Assembly: GCA_964019415.1 (NCBI GenBank)
Contig: OZ025872.1
Coordinates: forward strand, 6,432,322-6,496,321
Direction: 5' to 3'
DNA from: Ianthella basta
Taxonomy: Eukaryota; Porifera; Demospongiae; Verongiida; Ianthellidae
DNA: 64,000 bases
Positions 1-18,847 of this stretch are shown here, piece by piece (positions within the stretch are counted from its first letter, which is position 1; each line of letters starts with the position of its first letter). The notes below the pieces were generated by a model. That model ran no database searches. It was not told where the DNA came from and saw nothing but the letters and a program-made list of their open reading frames with translations. A program made the translations under genes and the position numbers.

Positions 1-75
1 TGAAAATGTGTACACAGCACACTGCATGAAGCAGTGAGTGGTCAAGTGATTTCTAAACTTATTCACACCCTGCAG

Positions 76-1379
<1,304 letters not shown>

Positions 1380-1567
1380 GTAAATACCACAACACTCTTG
1401 TGTTGCATGTTGGTGTCTTCTTCTGTGGGTTTGTGGGATTTCTAGTTGTATGATTGGGCAAGGTTTTACTTACTGGGAAAAGTGTGTGTTTGTGTGTATA
1501 ATTATGTGTTTGGCCTGTATCACTCCCTCCTCATGGAGGCCAGAGTACAAGCAGTTTATGGATGTAT

Positions 1568-1573
<6 letters not shown>

Positions 1574-1607
<34 letters not shown>
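1574..1607. repeat. Short (TG)n microsatellite
   Basis: TG tract in the intron between exon 1346-1379 and the GTPase exon. It is followed near 1690-1725 by a few copies of a CACACCCTGT unit. Confidence 0.85.
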
Positions 1608-1611
<4 letters not shown>

Positions 1612-1796
1612 TTTTAGGTCACATGCAAAGGTGACCTTTGCCTGTGTCCTTTGACCATCCTCTGTCACCCCTGTGGAATACAGCACACTCACCTTGTCAC
1701 ACCCTGTCACACCCTGTCACACCCTTGTATGTAGTGAGAGTGGTATTCCTGTCAATGCTGACACAGGTGACACATTGTTGAAGGGAATCCATAGTA

Positions 1797-2648
1797 CAGT
1801 GAAACCTCAGAAATAAGACCACAATCAGGGCCAAGCAAAGTGGTCGTATTTTTGAGGTTGTCTTAATTCTGAGAACATAATGTACATGTGCACATGCATT
1901 TGGGACTAAACCAAAGTGGTCTTATTTCTAAGGTGATCTTTTTCTAGAGGTGGTCGAGGTGGGGTTCCACATCCATATACAGTAAAACTAGAATAGAACA
2001 GGCAATGAAAGTAAAAGAAAAGAGTAGGAAAATACTTAGGAGAAGCAGGGTTGCAAAGTTCACTGATATGCTGTCTAGTTCTTCACATGTACTGTAGATG
2101 TACATGTGACCCTCTCTGGGTGTGTGAGTATGAACTCACTTTGTTTAGACATTGGCAGTATGTGGCTAAAACAATGGAGTCCTTCAAGGGATCAGCTTGC
2201 CTGTTTGTCGAGGGCTGCTGTATTGTGTACAGAAAGGCTGCAGACAATAAGAAAATGGGAAGTGCTCTTTGCAATTCCTGGTCATAGGGACAAAATCCTT
2301 GAACGGTCGCAGATCTGTCTGGGCTAATGGCTAAGGATGACTTCTCTGATGTTGCTTGCAGGAGGGGCATCAGCAACTTGGTCATCTTCCGCGTACCTCG
2401 ATGGCCTTTATCACGGTAGCCTAACACAAACGATTGACTCTGGAAGTCAGCCAATGCTTGTACGTACAGTGGAACCCCACTAAATGACCACCTCCATAAA
2501 ACGACCGCCTTAGAAATAAGACCGCTTTGGTTTAGTCCCAAATACATGTACACATGATTGTACATTATGTTCTCACAATTAAGACCACCTTGAAAATAGG
2601 ACCACTTTGCTTGGCCCCGATGGTGGTCTTATTTCTGAGGTTCCACTG
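1797..2648. mobile_element. Composite inverted-repeat element (two facing CAGTGRAACC MITE copies)
   Basis: The segment 1797-about 1975 reappears in inverse orientation at about 2466-2648. Both carry CAGTGRAACCTCAGAAATAA at the outer end and share internal motifs such as GGGACTAAACCAAAG and GAGAACATAATGTACA. Each arm also has a GGGGTTCCAC-type inner end, so each looks like a small MITE and the pair like a foldback element of about 850 bp. The middle holds a minus-strand open frame of about 120 codons that I do not recognise. CAGTGRAACC ends are common in Tc1/pogo-type MITEs; this assignment is inference. It sits in the intron before the GTPase exon. Confidence 0.6.
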
Positions 2649-2831
2649 CAAGATATATTACGTAAGGGGTTTCATGTAATAGAGGGGAATTTTACGACTG
2701 CTGAACAGCTAAAATGTGGTCTGGTTAAAGTAATGGACCAACCACACCAGTAGCTACACCCCTGGGCATTAACCTTACTTAACAGCATTAAGTACCAGCA
2801 AGTTTTTCTGCTTGTGTCTTGTAATATATAG

Positions 2832-5379
2832 GTTTCACAGAGGCAGATTGCTCCAGACTGTACCACAAAGCTATCAGAGACAACCCCACTATCACCCTCC
2901 ACATTGCCAAGGCCATGACTATGGGACCCCCTCAAGTCGGCAAGACTTCTCTATTCAACCAACTGTTGGGGCTGCCACCACCTGATATTGGTAGCACTCC
3001 TGTGATAGAGACCGCTAAAACAGTCAGTGTGTGTCCATCTGAAAATGTAGAGCTGTCAGATGAGGTTGGTCTCGTTCCATCATCAGGGGGAATTCTAAGC
3101 AAAGATTCATCTGACTCAGAAGACTCATCATCATCAGATGACTCAGAGAATGATGTGGGTCAGAGAGTAGTTGAGAGGAGTAGTTATGAGGCCCGTTTGT
3201 GTATGGTAGCTGAGAAGAAGTGGATGCTGGTAAACAATGACAGTGGTATACTCAGTCTACTCACATTCCTGCAGCAGAAAATGGATGCCTTGGTCACACC
3301 AATCCAAAGTAGCACAACAGAAGTTGAGGTTGCTTCAGAGTCAATGGTTTATGAAACAGATGTTCTGCTAAACACACATAAAGAGGTCTACCGTGAAACA
3401 CCTATTCATCCGTTGGGTGATACATCACCCATTCAGCCTTTAGATGATGCATCATCCATTCAGGCACCTATTCATAAACCTGACTCCGTTGAAACGATGA
3501 TTAGTCAAATGTTCCGAGAATTACAGAATCCTGACATAGCTGATGTCACCCTGCCCGATGTGCATCTCCTGCAGTTCCTAGACAGTGGAGGACAGCTGGC
3601 ATACCACGATATTCTCCCAATATTTGTCAACATACCCGCCATCTACTTGCATGTGTTCAACGTGGCAAAGGAGTTGACAGAATGCCCTATAGATGAGCTG
3701 TGCTCCACTGAAGGGAAGAAGAAATATTCAGCTAAATCCGCCCTCTCCACTGCTGATATGATCACACGCTCGGCGATGACTGTGCATTCACTTGCTGATA
3801 GGAAGGTTCAGCTTCCCTCAGAGGTGAAATGTGAGAGCAAGTCCCCTAAGCCCTGTGCTGTGCTGGTGGGCACTCACCTTGATAATCTGGTTGAAGGTGA
3901 CTCAGAGGATAAATTGAAGGCAGTCAATGAAGTATTGCATAAAACATTGCAGTCAAAATTTCACCATCTAAAAAAGATGGTTGTGCTAAATCACCAATCC
4001 AGCCTCATGTTCTTCCCCGTCAACAATATGCTCTATGTTGACCAAAGTCATCAGTTGCGTAAACACTGTAAATGTAAGCACTGTCGTGCCACTAAGCATC
4101 TCAAGAGGAGGCTAACGAAGCAGGCAATGAAAGATGCTGTTAAGGTAGAAGTTCCCGTGAGGTGGTACCTTCGTCAGCTGTTGGAGCTGAGCCAGGGTGC
4201 AGAGAAGCCGCTGTACTCATACAGTGAACTGTATCAACGCTGCAAGGAAGAAGGTTCTGTTGGTGACGAAGGAGAATTTCATGCCATGGTCACCTACTTC
4301 CATGGTCTTGGTCTCCTCGTTCATCTTTGTGGGGCTGATGTAGGGCACACTGAAGACAGTGACTGCCTGGTCTTCACCAATCCTTCCTACCTCTTTAAGA
4401 ACATTTCCAAACTGTATCAAGTGCAGTTTGAAGAAGAGGTAGAGGGAGTGGGCAAGATAATGCTGAAACATGAAGGCAAATTGACAAAGGCAGCACTTCA
4501 GGACCTTGAGGTTCAGCTTGACCATGACCATTTCTTGGACCTCCTGGTCCAGCTCTTCATTGGAGCAGAGGTCAAGTCCCATAAGGAAGACAGGATTCTC
4601 TTTGTCCCGTCAGTCCTGACCAACTCACCAGTTGATGTAACCCCATCAGGAGTTGGTATCAGACCACAGGAGCAATCCCTGTGGTTTGCCATCACCTTTG
4701 AAGACAAACATTTCATTCCTTGTGGAGTATTCACAGGAATGATTGCTCGCTTGCAATCCACACCAGGGTGGGAGATATGCACCCACTCTATCTCTCGTGT
4801 GCAAATGGAGTTTGCTGTAGGAGCAATGGGCACTGTAACTCTCTTGGATCATGCCACCCACATCAGTGTGCAGCTGGATGGCCATGAAGAACAATACCAA
4901 ATGTATCGTGACACCATCATAAAGGCCACTGCAGACTCATACTGTTTCCTCTTCCACAGCAAGGCCGCCAAGGACCCTCACAGTGGGACCTGCAGTGAGT
5001 GCAGGGACAGTCCCTACCTGGTTCTTGGGCAGACATGTCAGAAGTGCCCCACTCAGTCAAATGCTCCTGAAGGCCCACACTTTGCTGAGCTGAAGGTAAA
5101 AGATCGTGTCCCTGCATCTGTCCGCTGCCAGAGGACAATGGAGCCAAAGCTATTGAGTGACAATGTATCAGAGCTTGATCTATTCCAGAACATGTCTCAT
5201 TATGTGAGTTGACTGCTGAAAGAGAGTTGAATAGTGCAGTAATTGAGTAGTGACCCTTCTCTCTCATCCACTGAATTAATGGCTCCTTTGCTTTCTCCCA
5301 CAGGCTGTTATGAGGGAACAGCATACCGGCTGTTCTCTGGAAGGGGAGGGGGAGGGGGGAATCCCACCCTCTCAGACAG
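2832..5379 (+). CDS. Ras/Roc-like GTPase with COR-like winged-helix region and CxxC zinc motif (central exons of the CARD gene)
   Basis: One large exon (2832-5203) plus a small exon (5304-5379) are joined in phase. Counting from the Met codon at 2915, the P-loop GPPQVGKTS is at about residues 4-12. An acidic Ser/Asp-rich stretch follows near residues 60-80. The G3 motif DSGGQ is at about 223 and the G4-like motif GTHLD at about 319. After this comes a Lys/Cys/His-rich segment, then PVRWYLRQLLEL and helical sequence resembling the winged helix of the COR region of Roc-COR proteins. A CxxC-11-CxxC zinc-type cluster lies at about residues 693-711. The Met at 2915 is internal, because the frame is open upstream to the acceptor at 2831 and matches the previous exon's phase. 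The domain assignment rests on motifs. A related but distinct P-loop GTPase family is possible. Confidence 0.7.
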
Positions 5380-7301
5380 GTTAGATCGCACCCCACCTAT
5401 TTAATCAGTACTGAATATCACTTAATGGAGTTTCCCCAATTACAGCACAGCCTCCGTTTGCAGCTAAATGGTCACATTTGGTTATTCTGACTAAACGAGT
5501 GTGTGTTCATACGTGTCTTATTTAACTAAGAATTTTCTGAATGTCTATGCTGCTTCCTGTTTAGTTCACTGTTGACTCCTTTCTGGAGCATTAGCACCAC
5601 TGACGGGTTGGATAGCTGTTTAGTTTGAGTTTCAGTGAAGATTACAAAATATAGTAGTTTGACGCTATATGCAGCCAGTTTCGGTTTGTTGTCCTAATTC
5701 TCATTAGCATTCAGCATTGATCATTTAAATGAATATGTTGGAAGATTGCACTCTTGTGTGTGCAATGAATGTCACACTTTGTATGTAGCTAGCTACTTTG
5801 GTGACCTCACATAATGTGCACACTTTCAGCACTGTGTAATCAGACTCATAGGCTGGCTGGCTAATGTGGAGGGGTCTTTCTGTCCAAGGTGGAACATACC
5901 ATATAATTTCCAATATAGGCGCCGCCCCAATTAAAGCGCCTCCTAGGGCGTACCCCATTTTTTCTCATTTCATTTGTAAGCACCCTTGGGGATTGGAAAG
6001 AATATCAGGCGGTGCCTAAATTATTGGAGCGGAATATATTATTCTGCACTATATCGCATGTGCTGAATGTGAGACAGCGAAATGGCGGCTCTGATGGACT
6101 ACTTAAATCGCGTCACTGCTTCATTTATGTCCACAGAACGTGGGAAGAAGATGGTTAAGTGGGTCAAGCAACCAGTGGGGAGACCGAGGAAGCGCCCACT
6201 GGACTGAGTGGCGCAGGCTGACAAAGAAGACGTCCAGGTGGCACCTGTATTGGCTGATTGCGAGGAACCCACAAGTGCCATGTCCAGTCGATGCCAGTAC
6301 ACAGCGAAACAAAAGCAGCACACTGTTCTGTGCAGGCGCTCAAAAGTACCATTCCGCTCTAATACCTGTGCTAGGTGCCCTTCTAATTGAAGTGCCCCTT
6401 GGTCATTGCATATTTTTCAGCGCTGGAATTATTTTAAGAAGCACCTTTCAGCATTGGAATTATTTTTAAGGGGCGCCTATATTAGAAACTATACACTATA
6501 ACTAATTGCAAATCATTGTCTGCAGAGTGCACATGCAGTGAAGTTTTACATTACAGGTGAAAATGAGTGGGTAAATTATGAATTTTGTGGGCAAATCATA
6601 AGCCTGATTTGCAACCCACCGATTAGAAATAACCTCTCAGAATGGTCGTTCAGCTGATCGAAAGTCGATTTGTTGAGCTGATATCTCTTCACGCGTCAGT
6701 GCAGATACATGATTCCTTTACTGCATAAACGTTGCTGGACATTTCATCTGACATTAAATATTGCAAATCTCATTGACTACAGGCCTGCTGTAACGTACCA
6801 AGTTAGTTAGAGGTAGGGATTCATCCAAGGTGGTATTGTATGCTGTACAGTGGACAGGCTGGCTCTGTGAGGCCAAGTGAGCTAACTGTTGTCAGTCCTT
6901 CAAGTGAAGTATGGACTGTACTACTGCTGTACACCTCACATGACACTCTGAAGTGCACTCATGTCATTGTACATGAGCTGTGCACAGTCAACATATTACC
7001 TGCGAATATGACGAGGTTGCAGTACACCACAATTCTGATAATTGGTTAACTTATAAATTCCATAATGATTCAGGTAGTACTTTACTTAGTGCAGTCATTG
7101 TCTGTCGTGACCAAGAGCCCAGTCAGTTCAAGAAGACCCTCTTTACCAACTGTTTACAATGTTTGTTAATGTAAGAGTTAGGCAATGTGTTTGTGGTAAT
7201 TTGAGTATTACGTATAAATACACTTCTGAATTGGAATCCTTCCTATTTATCAATCAGTGCAATGGACTCATGGAACACATGTGTGTACCTCCCTTTTGTA
7301 G
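5380..7301 (+). other. Intron of the CARD/GTPase gene containing a MITE
   Basis: No exon is convincing between the donor at 5380 (GTTAGA) and the acceptor before 7302. Large parts match 37017-38996 downstream of the second GTPase copy, so the intron was duplicated with the gene. The main difference is the insertion at 5899-6499. Confidence 0.55.
5899..6499. mobile_element. MITE of about 600 bp with TATAGGCGCC inverted ends; empty site visible in the duplicate
   Basis: The left end reads TTTCCAATATAGGCGCC (5908-5922). The right end is its near reverse complement, GGCGCCTATATTAGAAA (about 6471-6487). The duplicated locus reads straight through the site (38315-38330: GGTGGAACATATCAACTAATT), so the insertion limits are defined to within a few bases and the target is TA-rich. 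Internally a broken open frame from about 6082 contains GRPRKRP and a YTAKQKQ segment. That resembles the N-terminal helix-turn-helix of pogo/CENP-B-type transposases, interrupted by a stop. It is probably a deletion derivative of a TA-targeting Tc1/pogo-type transposon (inference). Confidence 0.8.
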
Positions 7302-10339
<3,038 letters not shown>

Positions 10340-10370
10340 ATTGGCTCAACTGGTAAGGCAGTGTGCTTGA

Positions 10371-10435
10371 GGTGTGTGTGTGTGTGTGGTGTGTGTGTGT
10401 GTGTGTGTGTGCGTGTGCGTGTGCGTGTGCGTGTG

Positions 10436-10470
<35 letters not shown>

Positions 10471-10520
10471 ATGCTTGTCTGTGTGTGTTTCACATACACA
10501 CACAGACACACACACACGCA
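10371..10520. repeat. (TG)n/(CG)-interrupted tract and following CA tract
   Basis: TG with GCGT and CATG interruptions to about 10472, then a CA-rich stretch. A similar tract follows the homologous exons near 39160 and 48055. Confidence 0.8.
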
Positions 10521-10600
10521 CGCACACACACACTTTACCATTGTCTTTGCTCCTTTACTGTCATTCCCTCCTATCTCTCCACTGTATCCCACACACACAG

Positions 10601-12560
10601 GGAAGCAGACTAGCTGATGAACACAACCTCAACATTTAATCCACACATGCTAACACAAGACAATGTTTGACTGCAAACACACTTTGTGTCAAGTATCTCC
10701 TGTGATATTTATACATGTTTGTACACTATTACTGTATATAATGTTCACATCTCATAAGTGTAATGTACTGTACAGTATATATACAAACACCATGGTCCCT
10801 TTGTATTGTGTGTATGTACACACATGTATGTGAGTTGTACAGTTTGTAGAGTGTTCTTTGGTCTGTACACACATTATTCACCTGGACATATTTATACAAC
10901 ACACAAAACTTTTACTTTAGCTGTTTTGCATGTTTGTACTGTACATCATGTTTTCATGAGAATTCTGGTAATATTGCATGACATTGTGTGATCAAACATC
11001 AACCCAACACAAATCCTTTTCAAAGTTGCCCACTGTTGACAATGTTAGCTGTCCCATGTCACTACACAGTCTGTATACCATGCACTTGAACACACACAGG
11101 TGGGGTACTGCATGGACTATATAGCAATGCATTGTTTGGTGTTTGTGACACATCTTTCCTTGTTTGCATAGTAAGTGTATAATACAATATACATGCATGC
11201 ATGTGTAGGTATGTAGTCATGGAGGGAGGGACCGGTGAAGACAAACACAGCTCAGAGCGAGGCTGCATGATAAGAACTTGCCATGCAGTGCATGCAGTGT
11301 ATGCAGCGTATGCAGTGTGCGCAGTGTGTGCACTATATACACTGTCTCTTGTCAGATATATGGGAGGGAACGCCTAGCTGCATGCGGAGTAGACCTTGAG
11401 AAGCTCATTTAGCAGTGCATGCAGCTAGACACATGCGATGCTGAACTGAAGAACCACTTGACTACACACAAACGGCCACAGTTGTGAGGCATGTGTTTAT
11501 GTATTGCATGTGTATACTTAGGAATAGTGCTTACAGTGGAGTTTACTGTAATTGACCATCAGTGGAACCTATATGTGCTCATCACTAACCATGTATTAAG
11601 ATAGGAGCATCAATTAGTTTTATAGTGTGCTACAGCAATTAACAAAATACTTGTGGTTATCTTATCTCCACACTAAAATACTATGATAATAATGACTATG
11701 TATACATATTATTGTTGTCACCAATGATACTTGGCACAATGTTCATGACAGGCAAGATTTCCAACAATCCACAAGCAAATGTCCTGTAGAAAAATAACCA
11801 CAAACAAGTGTACAGGAGTTCTACAGTACAGTGCATCCCTCATATTATGTGAACTAAATTACATTGTAAGTTCATCCAAAGAATTTGAATTCACTAGGAT
11901 CACTTCACCTGTGGCTCTTCCAGAATAAAGAGCTGTCACTGTACACATAACAGTTTGAAGTGTAACCATCCACACTGCATTGTTATGAAGTATCCCACTT
12001 CCCACTTGACAATGAGCAGCTGCCGGCACTGCACTACCCTCCCCTCCCATCCCCTCCCCTCTCCTCTCCTCCCCTCTCCTCACTGTGACACTAGTTCAGT
12101 GGAGCAGGTTGGTTTGGTGCAATATTTCCATTATTCCATGGATGGCAGTGCATGTAGAGGGTCACTGTTAATCACAGAGCAGTTGATCTGTAAGCCACCC
12201 TCAGCATTAAGGACACTGACTGATTGTCTACTAAACACCTATCCACCTCCTGCAAGGAGAAAGGACAGACAGCAGGTCAGGGAAGAACCACTCAGTGGAG
12301 TGCATCTTCCTTGCAGTCTGTCTACAAGGGCTTGCCACAAGTACAGAGCAGTCAGACTAGTTCAACAAAGTGCACCCAACATCACTCCACTGGCAGGTCG
12401 GTATAGAATTTTCATTATCATAAACACAGTCCTTTGCTCACTCAAACTGTAAGAAATGCTCACTCCACCCCACCACACTATCACAGAGGTGCCCATCATG
12501 TTCCTTAGCAACAGTGACATAACTCCCACCACACTCCTCCCCCTCCACAGCACCAATTGA
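10601..12560 (+). other. Spacer after the CARD gene, duplicated at 48402-50003
   Basis: It begins with a short conserved segment SRLADEHNLNI plus stop (10603-10640), repeated at 48403-48441, which may be the original terminal exon. The rest is collinear with 48441-50003, with small indels. For example, 49670-49755 contains a fragment of a CAGTGG-type MITE (AAGGACAC units) that is absent here. I see no convincing gene. Confidence 0.5.
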
Positions 12561-13090
12561 CACATCTGTAGCTAGTTCACTCTTGACTGCTCACTTCTGG
12601 TGTTCCGTCAGTACCATCTGCTGTGGTCGGTCCAGGATGAGGTGAGGGGATGCGGTCAAGTGGGTCTACCGCTTCACGAGCAGGAAAAGCAGTCACGAAA
12701 GACTCATATCGTCTCACCGACCGCGTCTTGAGTAGAGCGCCTCTCCAACTCCTCCTGGAGCGGTTGACAGACAGACTGGATCGGTGAGTCTTCGAACTCC
12801 CTGTTCGGTGTTGGTGGAGAGGTGTTCCACGGAGGAGGCTCGATACCTGTGTGGCTCCGTACCTGTACAGTACCCTCGATTGCACCACACCGCTCCTCCA
12901 TAGATACTCGACCCTGTGACTCTTCCAATGCATATGGGGATTTCCCTTGTTCCTTCCAAAATGGCGGCCAAGCCGAACGCGCCAACTAGTGACGTACTTT
13001 CCTGTTACAGCGATGAGCGACCTCTGTGTGCAGTGCGATGATGTTGAGCGAGGAGGACGTAGTGAGTGTGCCAGTGACTGGTAAGTAGCT
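12560..13090. promoter_or_regulatory. CpG-containing promoter-like block with divergent frames, duplicated at 50004-50490
   Basis: This block stays recognisable in the duplicate. It contains AAAATGGCGGCC (12957-12968), a GTGACGTAC half-CRE near 12989, and an ATGATG leading into SEEDV followed by a GTGAGT donor near 13060. That is plausible as a first exon. On the minus strand, frames running down from about 12960 are also shared (core RRYESFVTAFPAREAVDP), so a divergently transcribed short gene is possible. I do not recognise either product. Confidence 0.35.
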
Positions 13091-14289
13091 TTACTTTATC
13101 CATGGTTGTAACGAGTGGGGTGTGTAGCAGTGTGTGATCACTGGTTGGGAAGGGGAGGGAGGAGGCATCACGTGGTTGGGACATTACTGTGTTATGAGAA
13201 ACAAGAACAGCAAATCTGATGTTGTCGTTTTGTCATAATTGGAGTTTAGTTCACTTCTTGAAGGATACTTACTGCACTATGTGTTACCACTAGTACTGTG
13301 GTCCCTGATGAGCTGTGTGTGTGCGGAAGAGAGACTTCAGGAGGTGTTTCCAGCTATACAGAGAGGTGGGGTGACTGCACAGCAAGGAGTAGAGTGACAT
13401 ACTGTGTCACCTGTCAAAGTGGCACTTCCCAGCGTGCCAATCCTAACAACTAGTAGTCTATAGCTACACTGGGAGGCTGTGTGAACAGCTGCCAACTGGA
13501 GTGAGTGAGACTGTGATGATGTTTATACTAGATGGTCTAGTCTTCTTCAAAGTGACAGTGAAGTTAGCACAAAACACTTGTTATTTATATCCATGTATAT
13601 CATCAACAGCTGTCACATGAGGTTGTGTGTCTACCCAGTTAGCCCTGCCCACCTCTCCCCTTAGGGTTGCCGTCCAGCAGTGAGGAGCTCCAGTGTCCCA
13701 TTTCTGTTGGACTACTCTTCAGCAGGAGTCATCTGGTATGGATGTCAACCTCATGTGTCCCCTTCTGCTAGTGTGTTTGAGTGAGTCTATGTGTAGTGTA
13801 CAATGGGACAAGGGTGGGTGGGTGGGTAGGTGGGTGTGGTTATTATGGCTACCACCAGCCACTACTGTGTGTGCTTGTGTGTGTTTGTTTACTAGTGTAT
13901 ACTGTATGAAGTGTACAATGGATTCACGATATCTAGTCTGGTTTGACATTTGCGCTCTGCACATTCATAAAAGTATTGGATTATGGATGTGCACAGGATT
14001 AGATTGTTTGACGTTACTTAACATGTGAGAATGTGCTGTTCCCCTTTTAATTAAGTGATTGAGTGCAGACTGCAAATTTCCAATGGGACTAGAAATTATG
14101 AATCTGCTGTATCCATGTTGACATGCCGTATGCACACTGGTGTGTGTGTTGGGTATGCTAATGTGAGTACATACTGTCTACAAGTGTGTGTGCACTACAT
14201 CAGTGTTGTGTGTGCATGCTGTGAGCTGTTTCCAGCGTGCATGTCATGCAGTTCGCTCCCCCCCTTCCCCTCCATTATCATCATCTGCT
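13091..14289. other. No gene recognised
   Basis: I see no exon, transposon terminus or RNA gene that I can support. There are a short GGGTGGGT run near 13815-13840 and scattered TGTG stretches. Confidence 0.4.
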
Positions 14290-14511
14290 GTCACTGTCAC
14301 CACTAAGAATGTTGAAGAGATCAGTGACGGACTTGACTGGCCAGACACAAGCCGTCCTCCCTCCGCCGACAGTGAGGCAGTTCCTCAAAGCGAACAAGCT
14401 CTCTTATAAGGAGGGTCATGCCGCTCTGACCCTGAGCTGTCTGCTGTGGTAGAGGGACACTTCTCAGACCGTCTTTATCAACAAGACGCAAGGTTCACGG
14501 TGAGCTTATCC
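14290..14511 (+). pseudogene. TWNK: Fragment resembling the N-terminal region of Twinkle mitochondrial DNA helicase
   Basis: One frame gives TVRQFLKANKLSYKEGHAAL, then about a dozen residues on, after an in-frame TAG, SQTVFINKTQGS and a GTGAGC donor. Order and spacing resemble the start of Twinkle (an RQ-Y/F-L...GH segment followed by F-I-x-K-T-x-G). Twinkle unwinds mitochondrial DNA. The stop and the absence of any helicase domain nearby argue for a broken duplicate. An inverted copy lies at 39535-39725. The identification rests on a short stretch. Confidence 0.45.
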
Positions 14512-14723
14512 GTCTAGGATATTTGATGGACCAAGTGGAGCTGTTAACGTCCATGTATGTACGTATATAGGGGTGTGTAAGAGTGTGTATGAAGTGGGTA
14601 GTTACTATGTATGGTAATGTATGACTGTGACACCTATGTGGTAACATGTTGTTAGACTGGTGAAATGTGACTGTAATATTGTCATTGTAATTGCCATCTT
14701 TCTATCATAGTGTGACTACCACT

Positions 14724-14748
14724 TGTGTGTGTGTGTGTGTGTGCATGC

Positions 14749-14827
<79 letters not shown>
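14724..14827. repeat. (TG)n microsatellite on the 5' side of SINE-like copy 2
   Basis: TG tract with a few CATGCGTGCG interruptions at its start, ending at the element's first base. Confidence 0.95.
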
Positions 14828-14828
<1 letters not shown>

Positions 14829-15290
14829 CGTCATCAAGATGGCGGCAAGGAGACCACGCGGTCGCTGAAGGAGACCACAGTAACACCCTGTTCGCGCGGA
14901 CGTGGTACGTTTTACTCTGCTGGATGGAGCTCCCGACGACTGGAAGTGTGAGCGTCGCGGGTCTCCGCCAGTGGAGAGTACTGCTTCGCAGCAGCAGTGG
15001 CCGACCAACGAAGCTTTAGCGAGCGAACCGTGTGTTCTTTGACCCCGCCAGCGGCACCAACTGTTCACCGCACCCCCTGGGCCTGTCGGCTTGGCTGATG
15101 GAGGGGTGACCAACACGGCCATCGACGGCCAGGCACCCTGCAGCCCCCATCAGCCCAGGGTATTCCAGCGTGAGACTAGCCCCCTCGCCTGTGAAAGGAA
15201 AGGAAGTTGGCTACGAATACAGGTTCCAGGCTTACGCCTGGAACCTGCCCTACGTCCCCCAGTGGACAAGGAGAACAGAAGAAGAAGAAG

Positions 15291-15293
<3 letters not shown>
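14828..15293 (+). mobile_element. SINE-like element of 466 bp embedded in a (TG)n tract, copy 2
   Basis: Second copy of 8679-9147 with identical ends, the same CRE/YY1-like start, the same 12-bp hairpin (15220-15247) and a (GAA)n tail one unit shorter. A TG tract again follows (15294-15348). Confidence 0.75.

Positions 15294-15348
<55 letters not shown>
15294..15348. repeat. (TG)n microsatellite after SINE-like copy 2
   Basis: Pure TG tract starting at the last GAA unit. Confidence 0.95.
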
Positions 15349-15351
<3 letters not shown>

Positions 15352-15374
15352 GACTTTGAACAATATTTTGTTGT

Positions 15375-15599
15375 AGTGTCATGGTCCGAGTTCAAATCCT
15401 GGTTAAGTGAAAAGAAACAAAAGCCGGAATCTGTCCTCTCCCTAGTTCAACATCAGAAGTCACACCGTATGCAACAAGTGAACAGTGGAACCTCCCACCT
15501 TTGGTCAAAGGTCAGCCACTGGAGTGAGGCAGGGACTAAACTGAGGGAACAGGCAGTTTGTGTGTTTCAGCTACAAGTGAGCTTTGGAACACGTTTTAG
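15375..15599 (+). other. Segment repeated at 31680 and 50640, possible exon
   Basis: A plus-strand open frame containing KPESVLSLVQHQ is shared with 50690-50735 and 31680-31740. The repetition shows it was copied with flanking gene pieces. It may be an upstream exon of the DNAI7-like gene, but I cannot confirm that. Confidence 0.3.
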
Positions 15600-15608
15600 G
15601 TGTCTTGG

Positions 15609-15695
15609 TAGCCTGGCGTGCTAGCCCCTACTTCCACCCTCCCGATTGCGCACCCGCAATTGGGAGCCAGAAGTAGGGGCTAGTGCGCCAGACTA
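15609..15695. mobile_element. 87-bp near-palindromic micro-MITE with 9-bp target duplication
   Basis: The arms TAGCCTGGCGTGCTAGCCCC and, on the other strand, TAGTCTGGCGCACTAGCCCC fold into a hairpin almost to the centre. Perfect 9-bp direct repeats GTGTCTTGG flank it (15600-15608 and 15696-15704). A 9-bp duplication is typical of Mutator-like transposition. The terminal motif TAGTCTSGC is shared with the element at 50530-50596. Confidence 0.8.
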
Positions 15696-16352
15696 GTGTC
15701 TTGGTGGATACTTGACAAATGGATGTGTGTGGGCATGTACACATACAAATGTGTGTAGGGTTGTGTGAAAGACAGACAGTGGCAGCCTCCCCCTTGTCTT
15801 ATTCCAACCCCTCCCTCCTCACTGCCACCATTCTATACACTATTAGTGGTGCATACATTAAAGGGAATTGTTAGATAAATTCACAACTGATGCAACTGGA
15901 GACGGACACATTTGACATAACACTGCTACAGTGTTCCAAGATGATGGTATCTTGTGATACATACCTCATTCTATCAATTCCTCTTCACGACATCCAGTTC
16001 TTGAGGGAGGTATCTCGGTGTTTCCCTAATCACCTGATGTTCGAGGTACTTCAACGCAGCCACTGAATAACAGCAACAAGGGGGAGGGGCAGCCCCCTCA
16101 GACACCAAGGAACATTGCGGTGCCACCCGTCAACATCACAGCCAAGTGAGCTCCCTACAGAGACTCTGCTCTGTTGTGATGCGTGTGTGGTGTATTTCTC
16201 CATGTATTGTTAACATTGCTGTGCACTTAGTACAGAATGCATTGTGTTGACCAACACTGTATTGCTTTCTATGTGATGTATAGTGCAATGAATATGTATA
16301 GAGCCATTATTGGCTATGTGTGTGCTGTCTCTTATCTGCTGATTGCCCTTAG

Positions 16353-18847
<2,495 letters not shown>

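Noticed and set aside
2083..2455. Minus-strand frame inside the foldback element as a transposase
   Set aside because: No catalytic or DNA-binding motif could be identified, so it is left as unknown cargo.
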